Shown here: piece after piece, positions 60,153 to 64,000 of the stretch
Numbering within the stretch: position 1 is the first letter of the stretch
Layout: the number at the start of each line of letters is the position of its first letter
Assembly: GCF_025685625.1 (NCBI RefSeq)
Contig: NZ_JAGSYI010000002.1
Span: 682,001 to 746,000 of the forward strand
Source: Acidicapsa acidisoli
GTDB taxonomy: Bacteria; Acidobacteriota; Terriglobia; Terriglobales; Acidobacteriaceae
DNA length: 64,000 nucleotides
Direction of reading: 5' to 3'
Program-made: the position numbers and the translations under genes
The notes under the pieces: generated by a model
The model's input: the letters and a program-made list of their open reading frames with translations, nothing else
Databases searched by the model: none
What the model was told of the DNA's origin: nothing

Positions 60153-61622
60153 ATGACAGAACTGAACTCATCCCCTGCTCCTATTCGCGTTCGAATCGCT
60201 CCTTCACCCACGGGTGATCCTCACGTTGGAACGGCTTACATCGGCCTTGTGAACTATCTTTACGCGCGGCAGCGCGGCGGGCAGTTTGTGCTGCGCATTG
60301 AGGACACGGATCGCGCCCGCTTTGTGGGGACCAGCGAACAGATGATCTTTGACGCGTTGCGCTGGCTGGGCCTTGCGTGGGATGAGGGTCCGGATGTTGG
60401 CGGTCCTTATGGGCCGTACCGCCAGTCGGAGCGGACGGAGATTTATCGCAAGCACGCGGAGATGCTGCTGGCGAACGGTACTGCTTACCGCTGCTTCTGC
60501 ACGGCTGAAGAACTGGAAGCGAGCCGCAAGCAGCAGATGGCGGCGAAGCTGCCTCCGCGCTATGCGGGGACATGCCGGGCGCTGAGTGCAGCGCAGATTG
60601 AGGAGAATCTTGCGGCGCAGAAGCCGTTTGTGATTCGCATGAAGGTGCCGACGGAAGGATCGACTACGTTTACGGACGAGTTGCGCGGCGAGATCACCTT
60701 CGATCACTTCAATGTGGACGATCAGGTGCTGATGAAGTCGGATGGTTTTCCGACGTATCATCTGGCGAACGTGGTGGACGACTACCTGATGCAGATCACC
60801 GATGTGATTCGCGCGGAGGAATGGATTTCTTCCACGCCGAAGCATGTGCTGCTATACCAGGCCTTTGGATGGCCGATTCCGCGGTTCTGGCATATGCCGC
60901 TGCTGCGTAATCTGGACAAATCGAAGATCTCGAAGCGGAAGAATCCTGTTTCGCTGGTGTATTACCGCCAGGCGGGGTTTCTGCCTGAGGCTGTGCTGAA
61001 CTTTCTGGGATTGATGGGCGGCGGGATGCCTGCCGACATCAACAACGCGACTGAGAAATTCACGCTGGCTGAGATGGTGGAGCATTTCGATGTGAAGAAT
61101 ATCCGCACGGCAGGGCCGGTCTTTGATCTAACCAAGCTGAAGTGGCTGAATGGCGAGTATATTCGAGCGCTTGCGCCTGCGGATTTTTATGCGGCGCTGC
61201 GTTCGACGGTGCTTTCGGATACCTATCTCAGCGAGATTGCAGGGCTTGTTCAGACGCGGGTTGAGACGCTGGGACAGTTTGGCGATCTGACGCACTTTTT
61301 CTTTGCAGACAACATACTTCCGGTGCAGGAGGTGTTTCTGCCGAAGAAGCGGACGCTGGAGGAGACGCTGGCGTTTGCCGCAGAGCAGCTTGCTGTGCTT
61401 GAAGCTGTCGATTGGTCGACCGAGGCGCTAGAGCCGACACTCAAGAAGCTGGGCGAAGAAAAGCAGTGGTCGGTCAAGGAGAACTTCATGCTGCTGCGTG
61501 CGATTGTTACGGGCGGCACGATGAGTCCGCCGCTGCTGGAGAGCGTGATTGTCTTTGGGAAGGCTCGCACGCTGGATCGAATGCGGCGTTTTCTGGAGGC
61601 GCAGAAGGGCCAGAAGAAGTAG
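60153..61622 (+). CDS. gltX: Glutamate-tRNA ligase
   Basis: This 489-residue class I aminoacyl-tRNA synthetase has the HIGH equivalent HVGTA in IAPSPTGDPHVGTAYIGLVNYL and the KMSKS equivalent KISKR in LDKSKISKRKNPVSLVYY. RIEDTDRAR, AEEWISSTPKHVLLYQAFGW and the anticodon-binding C-terminal part with KENFMLLRAIVTGGTMSPPLLESVIVFGKARTLDRM also fit. I cannot tell from sequence whether it is discriminating or also charges tRNA-Gln. ATG 60153 is chosen over TTG 60144. Confidence 0.97.
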   Translation: MTELNSSPAPIRVRIAPSPTGDPHVGTAYIGLVNYLYARQRGGQFVLRIEDTDRARFVGTSEQMIFDALRWLGLAWDEGPDVGGPYGPYRQSERTEIYRKHAEMLLANGTAYRCFCTAEELEASRKQQMAAKLPPRYAGTCRALSAAQIEENLAAQKPFVIRMKVPTEGSTTFTDELRGEITFDHFNVDDQVLMKSDGFPTYHLANVVDDYLMQITDVIRAEEWISSTPKHVLLYQAFGWPIPRFWHMPLLRNLDKSKISKRKNPVSLVYYRQAGFLPEAVLNFLGLMGGGMPADINNATEKFTLAEMVEHFDVKNIRTAGPVFDLTKLKWLNGEYIRALAPADFYAALRSTVLSDTYLSEIAGLVQTRVETLGQFGDLTHFFFADNILPVQEVFLPKKRTLEETLAFAAEQLAVLEAVDWSTEALEPTLKKLGEEKQWSVKENFMLLRAIVTGGTMSPPLLESVIVFGKARTLDRMRRFLEAQKGQKK

Positions 61623-61644
61623 GCAGTCAAGTTACCCAGTCAGG

Positions 61645-63213
61645 CTATTTCTTTAAGAGCGGTTCGCGGTCGATCTGGTTGCCGTCCAGCAGGATTGTGT
61701 TGATGCGGCGGGCGTTCCAGATGTTGACGGTTGGATCGGCGTCGAGGATGAGGATGTCGGCACGGCGGCCTGCGGTGATCTGGCCGAGTTCGGTCCAGTG
61801 AAATTGATCGGCGTAGTTATTGGTGGCGGCGGCGAGTGCTTCGCGCGGGGACAGGCCGAGGCGCACCAGCATCTCCAACTCGGTGTGCATGGAGATGCCG
61901 GGCATGGTGCCCATTGCGGATGCTCCGCTGGCGGCCAGGTAGTGCGGATACGCCTCGAAGATGGCCTGGTTGATGGCCCAGAGTTTCGAGGCTTCCAGAT
62001 CGGCCTTCTTGCGCACATTCTCTTGCAGCCATCGTTGGGACGCCATCGGCAGGTGGCGGCCCCAAGACGGGATTGGGTAGACGGCCTCGCCGGTCTTTGG
62101 ATCGGGCGGAAAATTCAGGTCCCGTGGGTCAAGCAGTTGCGCTGCAGGTTCTTTCCAGAGATTGCGATGACCGGGCAGGCGCAGGTAATAGAGGCTGAAG
62201 GTGGGCATCAGCGCGGTTGGGTGCGCGGCGAGAAACTGGGCGTAGAGGCGCAGGCGGTAGTCGGTGGGCGGCAGACGCTCGGCGTAACCGTAGGCGGTGC
62301 GGCTGGCTGAGCCTTCGGGGTCATCCATGAGCGGTTGCTGGAGTTCGTCGGGGATGACGCCGAGTTCATACCGGCTCATGTGCAGGAGAGCATCGACGCC
62401 GGCTTGAATCGCGACTCGGTAGGGAGTTGAAACGAACTCGCCGTAGGTGATGAGGCCCATCTGATGGGCGTGCTCGATGATCCATTGGGTGTTGGCTGCG
62501 GTTAGATCATGACCCAGCCATAGGACTCGCGTGCCGAGTTTGGCGGTGTCGGCGAGTTGGCGGGCGGTGTCGTCCGGGCTTAACTCGACAGAGTGGCCTG
62601 GAGAGCCTTTCGGGTCGGCGAGCTTCCTAGCCCACCCAGGTTGGCTGATGAGCAGGCTGAAATCGTCGGTAGAGCCGATGCTGTCGACGAGATAGAGGTG
62701 AGGGGTGGGGTTCGCTTGCTGATCGACGTGGCCGCGGCGCTCGTCGCTGCTGGCTACGACCGTCGTGACGCCCATGTAGAGGTTAGCATTGGCCTGGCCC
62801 TGGCTGTTCATACCGGCGAAGCCATCGATGAGGCCGGGAATGAGGAATTTTCCGGTGCAATCGATGACGCGCGAGCCCTTGGGGATGGGCAAGGCAGAAC
62901 GGGGACCGACGGCGAGGATGTGCCCGTCGCGGATGTAGACGATGGCGTCCGGGATATCGTTGGCGGAGTGGCCCCAATTGGTGACGTCAATGATTGTTCC
63001 GCCAGCCAGGACGAGCGGTGGCGCGGGAATTGATTTAGGTGGGGCGAGTTGCGAGGCGTGCGTGGAGGCTTTTGGACTCAGGGCCTGAGCCGGGAAACAA
63101 ATCGCAGGCGCCACGAAGATCGCGCACAGAGATCCCAGAATTGATTTTGGGATCAATCTTGGATTGAACAGGCCCGGCAACAATCGCGGCATTCTTCGCG
63201 TAAGAGGTGGCAT
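61645..63213 (-). CDS. Exported amidohydrolase-family protein with missing metal motif
   Basis: This 522-residue protein (ATG 63213, GAGGAA upstream, alternative ATG 63231) has a signal peptide (SILGSLCAIFVAPAICFPAQA). The amidohydrolase scaffold is clear: LVLAGGTIIDVTN, then FLIPGLIDGFAG, with the C-terminal HTELEMLVRLGLSPREALAAATNNYADQF...GQITAGRRADILILDADP. The HxH of the usual PGLID-x-HxH motif is replaced by PGLIDGFAG, and the GTD motif that supplies the catalytic Asp is not evident (SGASAMGTMP). It may be a non-catalytic or differently metalled paralogue. It converges on gltX. Confidence 0.85.
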   Translation of the reverse strand: MPPLTRRMPRLLPGLFNPRLIPKSILGSLCAIFVAPAICFPAQALSPKASTHASQLAPPKSIPAPPLVLAGGTIIDVTNWGHSANDIPDAIVYIRDGHILAVGPRSALPIPKGSRVIDCTGKFLIPGLIDGFAGMNSQGQANANLYMGVTTVVASSDERRGHVDQQANPTPHLYLVDSIGSTDDFSLLISQPGWARKLADPKGSPGHSVELSPDDTARQLADTAKLGTRVLWLGHDLTAANTQWIIEHAHQMGLITYGEFVSTPYRVAIQAGVDALLHMSRYELGVIPDELQQPLMDDPEGSASRTAYGYAERLPPTDYRLRLYAQFLAAHPTALMPTFSLYYLRLPGHRNLWKEPAAQLLDPRDLNFPPDPKTGEAVYPIPSWGRHLPMASQRWLQENVRKKADLEASKLWAINQAIFEAYPHYLAASGASAMGTMPGISMHTELEMLVRLGLSPREALAAATNNYADQFHWTELGQITAGRRADILILDADPTVNIWNARRINTILLDGNQIDREPLLKK

Positions 63214-63430
63214 CTTGAGGGTGTTCCTCATATTGTTGCATGGCGACACCAATAGGTGGCGGCGCCTAAATCATCCGCTCGGTTGATTCAACTTGATCGG
63301 GTTGTCTTCCGTTGTCCTCTTTGGGACTTCCGAAGCAGTTGTTGCGGCCCACTACAGGTTTATCATCGCAGAGCGCTACGCTCCTGCTGATTGCGGCAGG
63401 AGTGCAACGAAAGATTTGACGAACTCGCCG

Positions 63431-64000
63431 TCAGATTGCGACACGCGTGCGATGCCTGATCCCAGCCAGCCAAGGCTGGAGCTGCGCATACGCGGCGTCG
63501 GCGGTGATGCCGTAGCGGGCGCGAAGCTGGTCGACTTTGCCGTGTTCGATGAACTGGTCTGGCCAGCCGATGCGAACTACGGGAACGCTAAGCCCGAGCT
63601 GGTTCAGCGCTTCGATGATCGCAGAGCCGAAGCCGCCGCTGAGAACGTGATCTTCAAAGGTCACGAAGGCGCTGGCGCGGCGAGCGAATCGTTCGATGGC
63701 TTCGAGGTCGAGAGGCTTAATGAAGCGCGGGTTGATGACTGCGGCGGAGTAGCCCTCGCTGTCGAGGCGCGAGGCAAGTTCCTGCGCCATGACGATCATG
63801 GGACCGAGGCCAAAGATAGCCACGTCGGAGCCATTCGCCAGCACCTCGGCTTTGCCGACGGGCAGTAGCGCGGGGCGGGGTTTGCGAGCGACGCCGGCGA
63901 CGACTCCGCGAGGGTAGCGAATGGCGCTGGGGCCGGGGATTTGCAGGGCGGTTAGCATCATGTCGGCCAGTTCGTCTTCGTCTTTGGGAGCCATGACGAC
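63431..64000 (-). CDS. dxs: 1-deoxy-D-xylulose-5-phosphate synthase, 3' part
   Basis: The frame enters the window at base 64000 and ends with a TGA at 63431, giving the last 189 residues of Dxs, the thiamine-diphosphate enzyme at the start of the MEP pathway. The visible part covers the pyrimidine-domain end and the transketolase C-terminal domain: VVMAPKDEDELADMMLTAL, IRYPRG, VAIFGLGPMIVMAQELA, INPRFIKPLD and TFEDHVLSGGFGSAI. These match the family well. The N-terminal part lies beyond the right edge. ispD and ispF are 6-7 kb away. Confidence 0.95.
   Translation of the reverse strand, partial: VVMAPKDEDELADMMLTALQIPGPSAIRYPRGVVAGVARKPRPALLPVGKAEVLANGSDVAIFGLGPMIVMAQELASRLDSEGYSAAVINPRFIKPLDLEAIERFARRASAFVTFEDHVLSGGFGSAIIEALNQLGLSVPVVRIGWPDQFIEHGKVDQLRARYGITADAAYAQLQPWLAGIRHRTRVAI

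Overview
The window looks like a chromosomal segment of a soil Acidobacteriia/Terriglobia species, of the Granulicella/Terriglobus/Edaphobacter kind. It is GC-rich, with dense antisense shadow frames. It encodes Gram-negative envelope functions (LolA, LptE, a PpiD-like chaperone, a type IV prepilin), the MEP isoprenoid pathway and plant-polymer enzymes. It also carries a cupin protein that matches, ligand for ligand and in residue number, the manganese hydroxynitrile lyase I remember from Granulicella tundricola. The genus is inferred from protein character only. No rRNA, prophage, CRISPR array or intact insertion sequence is visible.

Layout. 1-10.7 kb: a Q/P-rich protein cut by the left edge, tRNA-Lys(UUU), an orphan small protein, GalT, an ATP-grasp protein, a DUF4254 protein, a TPR protein, YvcK, a DUF3617 protein, RlmN and an M16 protease. 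10.9-18.1 kb: a prepilin whose stop overlaps the GTG start of lolA, a pair of MacB/FtsX-like permeases, a lone NAD-binding half of a 3-hydroxyacyl-CoA dehydrogenase, a GH39 glycosidase and a GNAT acetyltransferase. 18.4-25.1 kb: mntR-mntH with a perfect palindrome between them, then small conserved proteins, a VOC protein, a DoxX protein and a PLP decarboxylase, among short repeats. 25.4-32.5 kb: a GlsB-type membrane protein, an AraC regulator divergent from an alcohol dehydrogenase/aldo-keto reductase pair, a gene remnant, a DUF2255 protein, the cupin lyase and a PAS-GGDEF-EAL protein. 32.5-46.6 kb: MalQ, the PpiD-like isomerase, an alginate-lyase-family protein, PyrD, a subtilase, a YycJ/WalJ-like metallo-hydrolase, 3-hydroxybutyryl-CoA dehydrogenase, a PP2C phosphatase and a secreted repeat protein. 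46.6-64 kb: two EamA proteins, an atypical hemerythrin, HolA, LptE, a methyltransferase, FtsH, TilS, IspD, IspF, an M14 peptidase, a Phd/VapC module, GltX, a degenerate amidohydrolase and the C-terminal part of Dxs at the right edge.

How the genes fit together. IspD and IspF are adjacent and Dxs lies 6 kb away, so three MEP enzymes sit close together. LptE and HolA form a common bacterial pair, as do TilS and FtsH. MntR probably controls MntH through the palindrome between them. The AraC regulator probably acts on its divergent dehydrogenase/reductase pair through a 10-bp direct repeat with 21-bp periodicity.

The most unusual structure is a dispersed double-hairpin repeat (four copies at 20.7, 39.1, 42.6 and 44.0 kb). 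One copy lies in frame inside the YycJ/WalJ-like gene and is translated as about 22 residues. This resembles the Rickettsia palindromic elements that insert into protein genes. Other points are a 72-residue orphan gene bracketed by copies of an 18-20 bp motif, a hemerythrin lacking its bridging aspartate, and an amidohydrolase lacking the HxH metal motif.
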